DNA from: Epiperipatus broadwayi | Taxonomy: Eukaryota; Onychophora; Udeonychophora; Euonychophora; Peripatidae | NCBI GenBank assembly: GCA_028023455.1 | Contig: JAQFVV010012536.1 | Coordinates: 573,501 to 637,500 of the forward strand | Direction of reading: 5' to 3' | DNA: 64,000 nucleotides | Part shown: in pieces, positions 45,665 through 57,717 of the stretch | Layout of the letters: each line of letters opens with the position of its first letter | How positions within the stretch are numbered: position 1 is the first letter of the stretch | Notes under the pieces: model-generated | What the model was told of the DNA's origin: nothing | The model's input: only the letters and a program-made list of their open reading frames with translations | Databases searched by the model: none | Position numbers and translations under genes: made by a program

Positions 45665-46000
45665 TTGTATTTATATATAAGGGATTCGAACTCAGACTTT
45701 CACATGGGCCTCAATTCTCAATGTCATCTCATATTGCTGACCCACGTAATCACACACATGTCGAAAAGATAAATAATCACCAATACAATATTTCGTGCTA
45801 AACCAGCACTCATCAGTTAATCCAGATTACATCTCCACACATTTATATTGGTGACTATTTATCTTTTCAACATGTGTGTGATCAGATGGGTCAGCAATAT
45901 GAGATGGCATGGAGAGTTGAGGGTCATGTGAAAGTCTGAGTTCGAATCCATTGTATATTACATTATATGTGCAGGTGTGTGCAAGCCTGTACAGTGTATT
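45665..46000. mobile_element. HHR-R repeat, copy 9, foldback at the cleavage site
   Basis: A minus-strand tail and ribozyme run up to about 45847, where the sequence turns to plus strand with TTGGTGACTATTTATC at 45848. That base is the first after the predicted ribozyme cut (ATA / TTGG). The plus arm continues through GTGGGTCAGCAATATGAGAT-type text to GAGTTCGAATCCATTG and a GCAGGTGTGTGCAAGCCTG end. The body of the unit is missing on both sides. Confidence 0.88.
45776..45825 (-). ncRNA. Hammerhead ribozyme, HHR-R copy 9 (best preserved)
   Basis: Minus strand: CTGGATTAA, CTGATGA (45810-45816), stem II GTGCTG/TAGCAC with a G-C pair next to the core, GAAA (45791-45794), TATTGTA, TTGGTGATT. Stem I ATTAA/TTGGT has two G-U pairs. 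H17 is A; predicted cleavage between 45784 and 45783. All conserved core bases are present. Confidence 0.82.
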
Positions 46001-46488
46001 AAGTTAATTATATTTATAGTATAATTAAGAATAATCAGTGATAAAAATTTAGATTTTTTGACATAGGGTCAAATAGGTTTTTATATCAATATTGGTAAGA
46101 CATAATCAGATAAAATAGTTATCATATGCAATAAATAAATAATGAAAAGGTTAATCCTTTGTAATTGTATGTTGAAATATTCCCAATTCTTACATGTTTA
46201 ATCAAAACATTCAAACTAAATGTATTCAGTCTATGAGTATCATACAACAGTTACTATAAAACAATACATAGGGTAATATGAAACAGATGTTTCTGGATGA
46301 CCAATAACATCTAATGCAGAAAATGTACTTGCGAACTTGAGAATTAGATTAAAGAATCCTGAATTTAAAATGATGTTCTAACCAATTAAGCTAGCCCGTC
46401 AAAGGAAACTTTCAGTAGATATATAATTATCTATGAGAGTCCTCCTGATTTTTCCATGTTTGGCTTTTAAGAGCACAATTAGTGTCAA
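46001..46488. other. AT-rich spacer
   Basis: Nothing recognised. Confidence 0.5.
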
Positions 46489-46591
46489 GCATTGGTAGCT
46501 GAGAGGTCAGTGCAGCTGCCTTGCAAGCAGTTGCTTGTAGACAGTTGTTGCGGTTTGCTTACCGGCTGATGCTTTGACATATGGAAAAAAA
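46489..46591 (+). mobile_element. tRNA-like SINE, copy 4
   Basis: GCATTGG head, TAGCTGAGAGG A box, degenerate B box GGTTTGCTTACC, GCTGATGC end, CTTTGACATATGG and an A7 tail. AGAGCACAATTAG before and AGAGTACACTAAC after may be the duplicated target with changes. The B box is damaged. Confidence 0.8.
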
Positions 46592-46689
46592 GAGTACACT
46601 AACCTCACTTAACAGTTATTCTTCTGTTGGGAAGTATAAAACAACATTTTGGTATTGCAATAAGGAAAAGATGGAACTACTACTAAATA

Positions 46690-47090
46690 GAGAGATAACA
46701 ACAGCTGAATGTATGGAAGAGTTCTTTAAAAATATATGTTAATAAAGAATAAGAAAACACAGTATCTCCAACAGTAATTATATATTCTCAATTGCTCAGC
46801 ATTATAAATGAAGAAGTTTAGTACTATGAATAAGGAAAAAGCTTCAGAAAATGATGGAATTACTATTGATATCTCCAAAAGAAGCAGGTAAAAAGATAAA
46901 AAAACTGTTGGAAAAGTTATATACCAAATATCTACATAATAAAAATGCACCACATGATTGGAAGAATGCAATATTAATATTGAGATGTAAAAAGGGGATA
47001 AAGATGATATTACAATTTATAGAGCTATTAGTTTTCTACCAATACTATACAAAATCTTTGCCAAGATAATTACAACTCATCTTTAAGTCA
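46690..47090 (+). pseudogene. RTE-type LINE reverse transcriptase fragment
   Basis: REITTAECMEEFFKN, then EKASENDGIT, KEAGKKIKKLLEKLY, NAPHDWKNAILIL and, after a frameshift, KGDKDDITIYRAISFLP and LYKIFAKIITTHL. This is the run from the KAPGxDGI block to the YRPISLL block of RTE reverse transcriptases. The later YADD block is not present. Two frameshifts at least; dead 5' and 3' truncated copy. Confidence 0.82.
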
Positions 47091-48299
47091 TTTACAAAAA
47101 TAGGCTGTGATAGCACTGTCATAGCTAACATTTTAGATGGGGTGATGGCGCTGTGATCACTACTTTTTTATGTTGTTTTAAAGCATTGTATATATTAACT
47201 TACGGTATGCAACAGGCTGCTGCGATTCTTTTTAGGAAGCTTCATTTTTAGTGTATTAATTTTTTTTAAATTCCAAAAGATATTAGCAGTTACAGATCTT
47301 TAGATGTGATTGACAGTACTTTATATTAGTCTGACAAAGCTATGAAGGAGGTGATGATTTGTGATTGGCTGATGCTTTAGATTGTTTTACCCTCTGGTTA
47401 AATGACACAAAAAACATGCTTTTCAGAAATTATTAACGATTATGACACAATGTTTTTGTAAGAAACTTATTATTAAAACAAAAACCACATCACTAGTGAT
47501 GGAATTGTTTTAGAAAACATTTTATTTTTAAAAGAGATCGCTCTTAGAAGGTACGTTATGAGAACCAGAAATAGCCATGGAAATAGTCATTAGAGGCTAA
47601 AAAGAAAATCATTTTTGTAAAAACTGTGAAATAATTTAATAACAATTAATAATTTATTAACTCTTAGATATTTTTTTTGATGATAACTAATTTTAAATTT
47701 ATCATTTTTAATAACATAAAGTGGTAATATGTAATATTTTGTTCTTTTAACTTTTTGAATAGGTATCAAAGCCAATAAAAATGTATTCCTTTGTTATTGG
47801 CAAGATTTTCAGTTAGATACTTATTTTTACAATTTTAAAATATTAATTTTAAATTTTTTTGTGTTAATTATTAGTAGGATTAAATATTTATAATGCTACA
47901 TATAAATTAACTATATAATATTTGTAAAAAAGATTTAATTGGGCAAAAAATAATCAAACATGGAGTCATATTAAAAATAACAATTGTTAGAGTCTATTCA
48001 AAAATTTTCTGGATAGGAATGACATTGATGTAGTTAATGAACTTAGAATTCAAACAGACCTAAAGAATAGCTTGATTTAAATGTCGTTCAAGAATATACA
48101 CAATATATACAATATACTGTAACATCTTTTAGTGGAGTAGTATATATATCTCATGAATTGTAATAAATAAATTTCTGACTACATTGTAACACTTTTTAGA
48201 ATATTATATATTTCACTTTTAAATATACATATGTCATAATTAAATGCTACATAGAAGAAACACATTTAGTAAATCAAATTAACCCTCTTAAATCAAAGC
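47091..48299. other. AT-rich sequence, nothing firm
   Basis: 47330-47830 has words like those of the TTAA elements (GTGATTGGCTGATG, AGCCAATAAAAATG) but I could not find matching ends, so it is left unassigned. Confidence 0.45.
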
Positions 48300-48560
48300 A
48301 TTTCCTATTAAAACAGGCAAACCTCTCCATATAGTAGGGTCACTCAGTGCAAACCAGAGTAATGAATGGATGCAAGAAGGTGTGTGCATAAAATCACTAT
48401 CTAGGGCCTACTCATCCAATATCCCCAAACTAGTTTTTAGCTTGTGGCTTTCATCAGTAAGAAGCCTTTCTGCATCCATTGATTACTATGGCTTGTACTG
48501 AGTAGTGATACTGTATGGAGAGTTTTGCCTTTAAAAAGCTTGAGCAAGCATAAGAAATGG
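48300..48560. mobile_element. HHR-P repeat foldback, copy 3
   Basis: Left arm AAAACAGGCAAACCTCTCCA through the ribozyme (48421-48470, minus), right arm from TGCATCCATTGATTAC to GGAGAGTTTTGCC and on to the AGCAAGCATAAGAAATGGTG block. The minus-strand ribozyme reads CTGATGA, AGC/GCT stem II, AAAAC, TAGTTTGGGG: G12 is A, so inactive. Confidence 0.82.
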
Positions 48561-48944
48561 TGATCATGTGACATTTTCTATTGTTACATCTGGTGGAAGC
48601 TTTTGAAAATGCTCAAACTTTCATCTTTGTATAAATTTTTTATTTCATTGTAAAACTCAATAAATTGGATTTATTTTACAAATGAAATATATTCTAAAAA
48701 AATCATATTTGACCTTTGCAAATTATTATGTCCTGCAACAATGTGAAAGTAAACAATCTTGAAAAACTAAGGAAATTATTTTTTAATTTTTTTTAAATGC
48801 AAAAAATGAATGTGCATTCATGATAAATCTATCAAATTCTGATTTAAAATTTGATCTTTGCTTTATAATTATTACAATGATAAATGCCAAGTATGGCTAA
48901 ACTTTGCTATGATTTTTTTATCTATTATTTCTAGTTTTAAATAT
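48561..48944. other. AT-rich spacer
   Basis: Nothing recognised. Confidence 0.5.
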
Positions 48945-49512
48945 AGGGAATTTGAACACAGACTTTCAAGTATCCTTCAGCTATCCACATTATCTCATAT
49001 ACTACTGATACACATGACCACACACATGTAGAAAAGACAAATAATCACTAATATACATATTTTATGCTGAACCAGAATTCACAATTTGGTCCAGATCATC
49101 ATCTCTCACACATATATAATGAGTGCTCAGTTTATATTAAGATAGCAAATCTTCATACTTTAATGGATAGGCTTCAATCTATTCTAACCTCCAACTCTTC
49201 AGCTATCCACACCATTGAAAATCTGATGGAAAGACCAAATCCCATGCTGATGCCAATATTATTGCCACACCCATGTTGACCTCAAGTTACTCTGACCACT
49301 CATGTATAGGACCATATCCATTTAAATACATAGAAGAAGGCTGGGCAGGATGCAGGCTTAATGTGTAATATTAGAAATGCAGGCATTCTTCATATACTTT
49401 AAGCACCCTTCAACTATCTACACTATTTTATATTACTGATACACCTAACCACACACATGTAGAAAAGATAAATAATCACCAATGTAGCTTCAGGTATATG
49501 AAGAATACCTGT
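48945..49512 (-). mobile_element. HHR-R repeat, copy 10, 1.2 units head to tail
   Basis: Complete minus-strand unit with a decayed ribozyme (49045-49100: CTGATGA is changed and GAAA is AAAA), then a second tail (ACTATTTTATATTACTGATA, ACACACATGTAGAAAAGATA). The second tail ends at ATCACCAAT, next to the ribozyme cleavage point. Unit spacing is about 431 bp. The extra tail is bracketed by a short inverted repeat (CATTCTTCATATAC and GTATATGAAGAATACC). Confidence 0.8.
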
Positions 49513-49598
49513 ATTTCAAATATTAATTTCTGGTTTTAAAAATAAAATATAAATGAATAAAATAAAAGTGCACATGTGCAATATTTTTGTTTTAAATA

Positions 49599-50405
49599 AT
49601 TAAACTGAGAGACTGCAAACCTCTCAAGTACTTATAATTATCAACAGCCAATCAGATTGTAAACACTGAGACAGAAAATTCAACAAGAAAAGAATGGTTT
49701 CACCCACTTCTTTACTTGTCTTTCTATATATACAAGCCAGTCTAAAGTACTTAGATCTGAAAGCATGAACCTTAAATATCTTCACATTCAACTCACTGAA
49801 TTCAAATTACAAACATACAGCATGAAACCTTTTGATTTATTATGCAGTAGTTTATCAATGTTATAACTTGCAGTAACCTATGTAAATAATATTTATTTTA
49901 TAAAGCGCAGATGGTATTAAAATTAAACTGAGAGAATGCAAACCTCTCAAGCGCTTATAATTATCAATAGCCAATCAGATCGTAAACACTGAGACAGAGA
50001 ATTTAACAAGAAAAGGGTGGTTCCACCCTCTTCTTTATTTGTCTTTCTATATATTCAAGCCAGTCTAAAGTACTTAGATCTGAAAGCATGAATCTTAAAT
50101 ATCTTCACACTCAAGTCACTGAGGTTAAATTACAAACATACAGCATGAAATCTTTCGATTTACTACGCAGTAGTTTATCGATGTTATAACTTGCAGCAAT
50201 ATATGTAAATAATATTTATTTTATAAAGCACAGACGGTATTGAAATTAAACTGAGAGACTGCAAACCTCTCAAGCACTTATAATTATCAACAGCCAATCA
50301 GATCGTAAACACTGAGACAGAGAATTATAAGCGCTTGAGAGGTTTGCAGTCTTTCATTTTAATTTCAATACTGTCTGCGCTCTATAAAATAAATATTATT
50401 TAAAT
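49599..50405. repeat. 323-bp tandem repeat with inverted end
   Basis: TAAACTGAGAG..TGCAAACCTC starts at 49601, 49924 and 50247, an exact 323-bp period over 2.2 units at high identity. From about 50325 a unit end/start junction of roughly 80 bp follows in inverse orientation. Each unit has CCAATCAG, a CTATATAT box about 85 bp later, and TATTTATTTTATAAAG near its end. That spacing looks like a Pol II promoter, as in an LTR or TRIM, but no coding part is present. Confidence 0.85.
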
Positions 50406-50764
50406 AACTATAAACCAATTAATATGTAAAGTTATCAGAAATATTTAATAAACAATCATTAACATTTGTCTGAAAACAAGACTGTAATGAAGGAATACCT
50501 TGGAGGTATGGTTTTTTGTGATTAACAATAGAGTAAAGGCATTAATTATTAGCTGACTGTTCCTAACATACTAATGTTTCCAGATTTTTTTGAGTTAATA
50601 AATCAAAGATTGCAAAAACTGCATTTTTTAAAAAAAGCCCACATTATTACCAATTATGATATCTATGAGACATTGATTTAAAACTGCAGAATGACCATGC
50701 TATTTTTGAAGTAAACAAGACATAGAAGAAAAAATGCAAATGAGTGTGGAAGAGGATTAGCATT

Positions 50765-50905
50765 GAAATGTGAGATCCATCACAAAATCTTGCAACTGAC
50801 TTGAAAACATTCTTTTAACTCATGGCTTCACTGCATACATGGTTTGAATCATTTCAAAATTTCAGTAGCAGTTTTTTCCAATTTAAAACAAAATTTATTA
50901 TTAGC
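50765..50905 (-). pseudogene. mariner-type transposase N-terminal fragment (tentative)
   Basis: Minus strand reads NKFCFKLEKTATEILK, then KPCMQ..SHELKECF. FCFKLGKTAxET is the start of the HTH domain in mariner-like transposases and their GVQW-type relatives. Two in-frame stops, no catalytic DDE part seen. Only about 45 codons support it. Confidence 0.45.
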
Positions 50906-53316
50906 ATGTCACTCCATTGTGGTTAAGTCATAAAACACACTCACATTTTCTCTTATAATTCATGATTCAGATATGCTAGCAACTTAAAATTTTTGTGGTT
51001 GATGTCTAAATTATGTTGCTACATGTGTTGCTACAAAGATGTCTCTGCAGTCAACCTGAAGAAAAAACCAGTCATCAGGCATTTTTTCACTTAGACACAC
51101 TGCATATGTATTCACTATTAGTGCTGTTTCCTTACACTTTTACAGCATAAATCTTTACTCAAATCAGAAAATCCATTATTAAAAATATGGTTCACTTTCT
51201 TGACATGGTTATCCACAGATCTAGAAGTGAGTAATCCATCAGTGTATTTATATATTGATTTTATTGATTTGTTGATATTTTTTGATCTTAATTATGATAG
51301 ATATCAACTATAGCACTAAAGCACATCCATTCTGGGCTATATTATTAATATTTTTTGGTAAAGTAGTCAACAGACTATAATTTAAGGCTATTTAAGGAGT
51401 CTTATCAAATCATGTACTTTTCTCTAGATGTTACATGGCTTGAAAAATGATAAGTAGATGAATATCTGGTGATCCTTAGCCAAACAGTCTGAGAAATCTA
51501 CAAGAACACATGTGAATTATCATCATTACTTTAAAGGAATATACTAAAAAAACATTAGTCCATTACTAGCTTCATTCTCTATCAATTAAATACTAACATT
51601 TTCCTTATTGATATTCCAAAAGTTTATTGTTAGAATCTGTTGATCAATGTTGTCAATCTCCTTTTACTAGGCCAAAGTCACTATCTGCTGCAATTATTCA
51701 ATAAATGAACTTTATGATTTCACTAAAGTCAAAGTAAATAAACAATAACATAAGTCTGCAATCTGTTTACACTGCATTTTATAACCTTTTATATTGCCAC
51801 CAATTTCTTGATAAGAAAAAGTTTTCAACTGCTCAGAATTAAGTCATTTATCTGCTAAAAATAATAATTTACCTCCAAAACTCCTATCATTCTTTTGATT
51901 TGTAAAAGTCTTAATTTTATTGCTTTCAAGAGTACTAGTCCATCAAGAAACTGGCAGAAATTGGCAACTTTTCATATTTTAATTTCATACAAAGTAGAAT
52001 CTTATGACTTGATGATTCAAATGTACAAACATAACAAAAATGAATTTTATATAAACAATTCATGCTCTAAAATATTATTTTTGCTATCATTTAATCATTC
52101 TATACCTATCGCAACTATATGAGTTAACTGAGCAATTTATTCAACAAAATAAGCCTCTGGTACACAAAAAAGCTGTCTTCATTATCTTCTGTAACAAAAG
52201 ACTAAAATTTGAACTCAGTTTTTGTGAGAATATATTATTATAATTTATGTAGTATGACAAATTTACATGATATATATTACAACCATATATGCATGGACTA
52301 TGGATAGATTGTTATTTTTTAACTGGTTGCTTCAACAATTGTTTTTTTAAGATTTAATATTATATAAATAAATATGAGAAATGTATCTGGCCTGAAACAG
52401 TGTTGTTTTTGTAATAGTTTTTTTTAATTAGTTGCTTTAACAATTTTTTTAAAGATTTAATATAAATTAAACTAAAATATTTTAATATTACATAAATAAA
52501 TGTAAAAAATTATCAACTGAAAAATTGAAAAAAAAAATGTTTGGAATAACCTGGCCTGTTTGCTACCTTTCAGAAATGTGTCTAGAAAAGTATTAATACA
52601 TTTAGATTTATTAATAAAGCTAAACTATACTTGTTATATTTTATAAATGAATTTGACAGCATTATAGACAACTATACATAATAAGATTATTTATAGGAGT
52701 GCTCTGAATAAAAAAAACCCAGAGGGCACTCCAGTAAATTCACATTATAGACAAACATACATTCACATGGATTTTAAATATATATAAATTGTTCTATTTG
52801 CAAACATGAAGACTTCTAAAAGTCATCTATACCATCTTCTTTTGTCATCTCTTGTAGGATCAAAGTGCTCTAACTAATAATTTCAGTTCTAACTAATAAA
52901 ATAAAAGACAAATGGAAACTAATGCTCAATATGTATAGCTTAATACACACACATACACACATATATATATGAAACAAATTGGCATTATCTATGGTAGTAT
53001 AATAATAAAACTACTTTTTCTATCATAACTCGCTGCCTCTTTATATATATAACAGAAATCATGTCATATGTCACATGACCTAATTGAACTCTTAATCAAT
53101 CAATAAATATAAATAAATTGAAATATCTTGATATACAACTTAATTTAATATTAATTTATTATTGTATAGTCAGTCTCTCAATGGGGTATCTCTAGCGTAT
53201 AACTTTTATTCATTTTCCAAAAATAATAAAATATGTACCCTCTATACTAGAATTATACATATACACATGATATTATGAATTTACCTTACTTCTACAGGTT
53301 AGATATAAAAATCGCA
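50906..53316. other. Moderately AT-rich sequence without recognised gene
   Basis: Slightly higher complexity than elsewhere and could hide an old transposon, but no motif is readable in either strand. A (CA)n(TA)n of about 25 bp lies at 52945. Confidence 0.45.
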
Positions 53317-53432
53317 ACTTAATTTTTTTTCCATATATCAAAGCATCAGCCGAGAAGCGAACCCACGACAATTGTCTATCAGCGACTGCTTGCTTGCAAG
53401 GCTGCTGCACTGACCTCTCAGCTACTTAATTT
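53317..53432 (-). mobile_element. tRNA-like SINE, copy 5 (5' truncated)
   Basis: Complement reads GTAGCTGAGAGG, GCAAGCAAGCAGTCGCTG, GGGTTCGCTTC, GGCTGATGCTTTGATATATGG and an A tail. The first seven bases of the head are lost. ACTTAATTT occurs at 53317-53325 and 53424-53432 as target duplication. Confidence 0.83.
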
Positions 53433-54954
53433 GATGGTATGGAGTTGTCTATTATTTCGATTTATTTAAAATTTATCGATTAAGAGTTTATAATTTTTTT
53501 GACAATAGTATAATCATATAATTTACTGAAAAATGACTACAAGAAATGAAATATATATATACATAAATGGGTAGTGATATCCTGTGTGATAACTAAAGAA
53601 ATATATTAGCATTGCTAGATAAGTATTAATTACTAGTAATAGTGTTAAAACTAAATTAATTGCTCCAGTAACCAACAATAGCTTTTTTGTCTTGAGTATA
53701 CTTTGAAACATTAAGGTTTTTGTAATTTCAAGCCCAAGGTCTTATATAGATTTAAACTCATCACCATCTTTTTATATCCTACAAATATTGTTTATCTTTC
53801 AGAAAGCTATTATGGGTTACTAGAGCAAATGGTTAAGTTTAAGAACTGTTAACAGTTACTGAATATTACATAGCAATGTGAATGCTGAGATATTTTTCTA
53901 GATATTACATGAAAATATCCCCACATAATGCATAACATGATTTAATGCCATGTTACAGATAGACTCTGCAGTAGAAGATACTGAGATCTATTTTAGTTTT
54001 AACATTTCTAGTACTCAAATTTCAAATGAAAGCCATTCCCATATTTTTTATGTAGTTTGTGTATAATTATTTAAACTTTGATTTGAGAGCACACCTGAAT
54101 GTAAAATCCATTATACTTTAAACTATGTCCTAATGTAAAGAGTTTTAGCTAACATTGTTACTATACATGCATTTCAGATATCATTTTAACTTCATCAATT
54201 TTAAGCTTGATGTTGGTATATCTATGTTGCATTCCTTAAAGAAATTATGACTTTATATTTATATACCATGATTGAGACTTACTTTATTCTATAGTCTGAA
54301 TATATTTTCAATCAACTATACACATACACATAGTATTTAATTTTATTACATGACATCACACACACATCACACAGATTATAATTTGTATTCACACACCCAT
54401 TAAAACTGTAAACATAACCAGAAATGCATATATAGTGACAGATAATGATGAGAAATCTTTACACTAGTGATTATTTATGGTATGAGAAATTTTGAATAAG
54501 AAACTTCCTTTAAAATCTAATTTGGTTGTAAATATTTGTCAGGACAATAAATAGATATTACATATAAATTTACCACAAAGTGATAATTATTATGTTGAAT
54601 GTTATGATCTGGATATAACTTATTATAATCCTCTGCAATGAAAATGTGGTGATATGTTAATGATTAAATACTATGTATGTATGCAATTTTTTGCTATATA
54701 AGCCAAGCTATAAAATCACATAAGACAATTTTAATATATAAATATAAAGCCAAATTATATTTTTTGTGAAAAATGGAGATGTTCCAGATTTCTATTTCAC
54801 TTGACAATGATAGGTTCATCCTTGAAATACATGAATATTAAGCGAGAATTGTCTAAATTTTTTACACTGATAATAATATGATCGATTTTAAATAAAAAAT
54901 GTGCTTTCAGATATGAAATTTGATTTAGTACACACACATGTATATATACATAAA
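53433..54954. other. AT-rich sequence without recognised gene
   Basis: Nothing assigned. CACACA-rich short tracts near 54340-54370. Confidence 0.5.
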
Positions 54955-55095
54955 CGCAGACAATCCTTCAACAATACCAACAGCATTAACAATCTCAATT
55001 TGTTGGCAAGGCAATCTCCTTTAATCAGTAAATGTGGAAGTCCACCTTTATCTGTGGCCTAATAGGATTATATAAACACCAAAAATTACAACTTG
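54955..55095 (+). repeat. R3 repeat, single copy
   Basis: CATTAACAATCTCAATTTG, GGCAAGGCAATCTCCTTTAA, GTCCACCTTTATCTGTGGCC and AAAAATTACAACTTGAC match the units at 32095-32515. It lies just before an (ATT)n array, as at 32515. Confidence 0.7.
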
Positions 55096-55167
55096 ACTAC
55101 AGAGAGTAATAAATCAACACATAAAGACAAAAAATTAATAAAATATACAAATAGATTAAAATGAAAA

Positions 55168-55481
<314 letters not shown>

Positions 55482-56019
55482 GTAAATTTAAAAATCTTGA
55501 TAAAATTAAATTTTACAGAGAAGCAAGATGTATTAACTATATCCAAATATTAAAAATAAGTCACATTCATAGATTGTTATTGTTGTTTCTGTTAACTAAA
55601 CTTTGGGAGATTCAATTTTTTTAAAAAATATTCTTTTTGAAACTTATTTTAAATTGCCGAGTTATGAAATAAATTATTATATGCATAAGGAAAGAAATCA
55701 GATTGATACAACTGCAGAAAAAGCAAGACGAACACCTAAAAATAAATATTAAAACTGCATCTTGGAATTTTATTGCATAATTATTGATTATTTTGAAAAT
55801 ATCTCATTATATAAATGAAAGTATAAAATTTTTAATTGTTTCTCAAAAATATTTGTACTTTCATTAACTTCTATCTTATTCTCTGACCATCATGCCCTTA
55901 ATTTATGGCTTAAATTAAAATTTCAAATTAGCTTACATTCATATGTAAAAAGTTTATTAGAATTTTAAAATCTAATATTATTGAAATGATCTCTGAAATT
56001 TATATATATATATATGTAT
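55482..56019. other. AT-rich spacer
   Basis: Nothing recognised. Confidence 0.5.
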
Positions 56020-56215
56020 CATTAAAAACCAGTCAACACTTATACAATCCCAATATCATTAACAATCAACAATTTTAAACTGTTGTTAAGGCAAACTGTT
56101 GTCAAGAAAAACCTCCTTTTAACAATAAAGATGGAAAAGGATATTTCCTTGACAAGTTTAAAATTGTTGATTGTTAATGATATTGAGATTGTCTAAGTGT
56201 TGACTGGCTTTCAAT
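56020..56215. repeat. R3 repeat foldback
   Basis: AACCAGTCAACACTTATACA at the left pairs with CTAAGTGTTGACTGGCTT at the right; arms of about 60 bp include ATCATTAACAATCAACAA. The loop has AACCTCCTTTTAACAATAAA of the R3 unit. It ends 66 bp before an intact hammerhead. Confidence 0.78.
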
Positions 56216-56280
56216 GATTACTTACAAACCCATTTTAACCTTGAACATTATTTCATTTAGATCTAGTTTCTATACTCTAT

Positions 56281-56327
56281 CCCCCACTGAGGATAGCAAA
56301 CCAGCTTGAAATCAGCTGATCTGGGGG
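56281..56327 (+). ncRNA. Hammerhead ribozyme, HHR-P type (strongest candidate)
   Basis: CCCCCA, CTGAGGA (56287-56293), stem II AGC/GCT, GAAA, then palindromic ATCAGCTGAT, C and TGGGGG. Stem I is six perfect pairs (CCCCCA with TGGGGG). All core bases C3 U4 G5 A6 G8 A9 and G12 A13 A14 are present with a UC cleavage site at 56321/56322. Because stem III is self-complementary without a loop, two copies would pair and cut as a dimer, as known for other minimal type I hammerheads. Confidence 0.85.
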
Positions 56328-57717
56328 TGAGCAAATGAAAAAGGTAGTTAATTTCTGACTCTTTTTTCGTTTATGTAAAACAAATCTTACACTTGTTCGG
56401 CGGTTTTGGTATAGCGCCATCTTTTGGACATATATATATATATATATGCAAAGAAATCGAATCATGTCATGTGACTTGCTCCATTCTTTACATACTTGTT
56501 TTATATTTATCAACATTATATCATTCAGCTTCAATCAGTATACTTGAAATAATAAATCTCTTACAAGAATCTTCAAGAAACTGGATGAGATTCACAAAAC
56601 TGAAAAAGACATCTGAATCTTTCTATTGCTCAGCCAATCTTTATTAAAAGACGTACAAACACTAGCAGTAAATCTATCTACTAATAATTCACACTCTTTC
56701 ATTCTACTCCACATAATTGATCAAAAAATTATATAGACTCGGATTTGGATTATAAACCTTAAAAATGTGCATGTTTTGATACCAAGAAAATTTTTATAGC
56801 AGAAAATAATATAAAATGAAAATAATTATACATTCAAATTGGAATCTCAACCTAATCTAACTTCCCTTCCGCCCAGTCTTTTTTCATGGTTGCAAGCAGA
56901 AAAACTTCAAATCATTGAACAAAATATCAGTCTAAAAATTACCCCCCCCCCCTGTATTTAGTGATCCAGATATACAGTGAATTCTCATCTTTATCCTTTA
57001 TTACTAATGCATGTCCTTCACCAATCAATTATCTTAGATTAATATCCATGATAAAAAGTGCTAATAATAAATAATATTCAAATGCCTATTCTTCCACAAA
57101 TATCAAAATTAAAATTCACTGGAAAGAATTCTTCCATTCATCCATAGATTATACAATTCTAAACTGCAATTAATCATATTAAAGATGCAAAAACCTGCAG
57201 TGATTATTGCCCATCTAGAGATCTCTTTAGTTATAGATATAGTAGCTATCACCAAACATATTCATTTATGATAATAGTATGATCTATTCTGTTTGTTTTC
57301 TTATATAATCATTGACCTAATGCTATATCATGAAACACACATTACTATGCATAGCAAAATATTCCCTGACTTGATACCTCATAAATATGTTTTTTAAATA
57401 TCTCTATTGTGCTTTTTTTTTTTTTCATATCCTAGATTATGCTTCTAAATCAAATTGAACAGGTTCTATTAGTTCAAATCTTTTTGTTATTTAAAAAAAT
57501 AAAATATATCTTACATGAATGATTTTATAACTTCTTTCTTTTAAAATATGATACCTAAACAACTTGACTTAAACTATTATCCTAAAATATATATTTTTTC
57601 AATTTGACAAAGATTAAACTGAAGGAAGTTCTATCTGCTGAGATACTTTCTTCCAATTTTACTATGATCTTAATTTCTTAAATACCCCCCTTTCCTCCTT
57701 CATCAATTACTTTAGAA
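56328..57717. other. AT-rich sequence without recognised gene
   Basis: The first 150 bp, with TGTTCGGCGGTTTTGG and a short (TA)n, may be the rest of the HHR-P element. A C-run of 11-12 is at 56941. Nothing else assigned. Confidence 0.5.

Noticed and set aside
47330-47830. Fifth TTAA element
   Set aside because: Some internal words match (GTGATTGGCTG, CCAATAAAA) but no end with TTAA and CC-type inverted repeat could be aligned.
50906-52200. hAT/ZBED-like or continued mariner transposase on the minus strand
   Set aside because: Long stretches translate to protein-like text by chance, but I could not find one catalytic motif.
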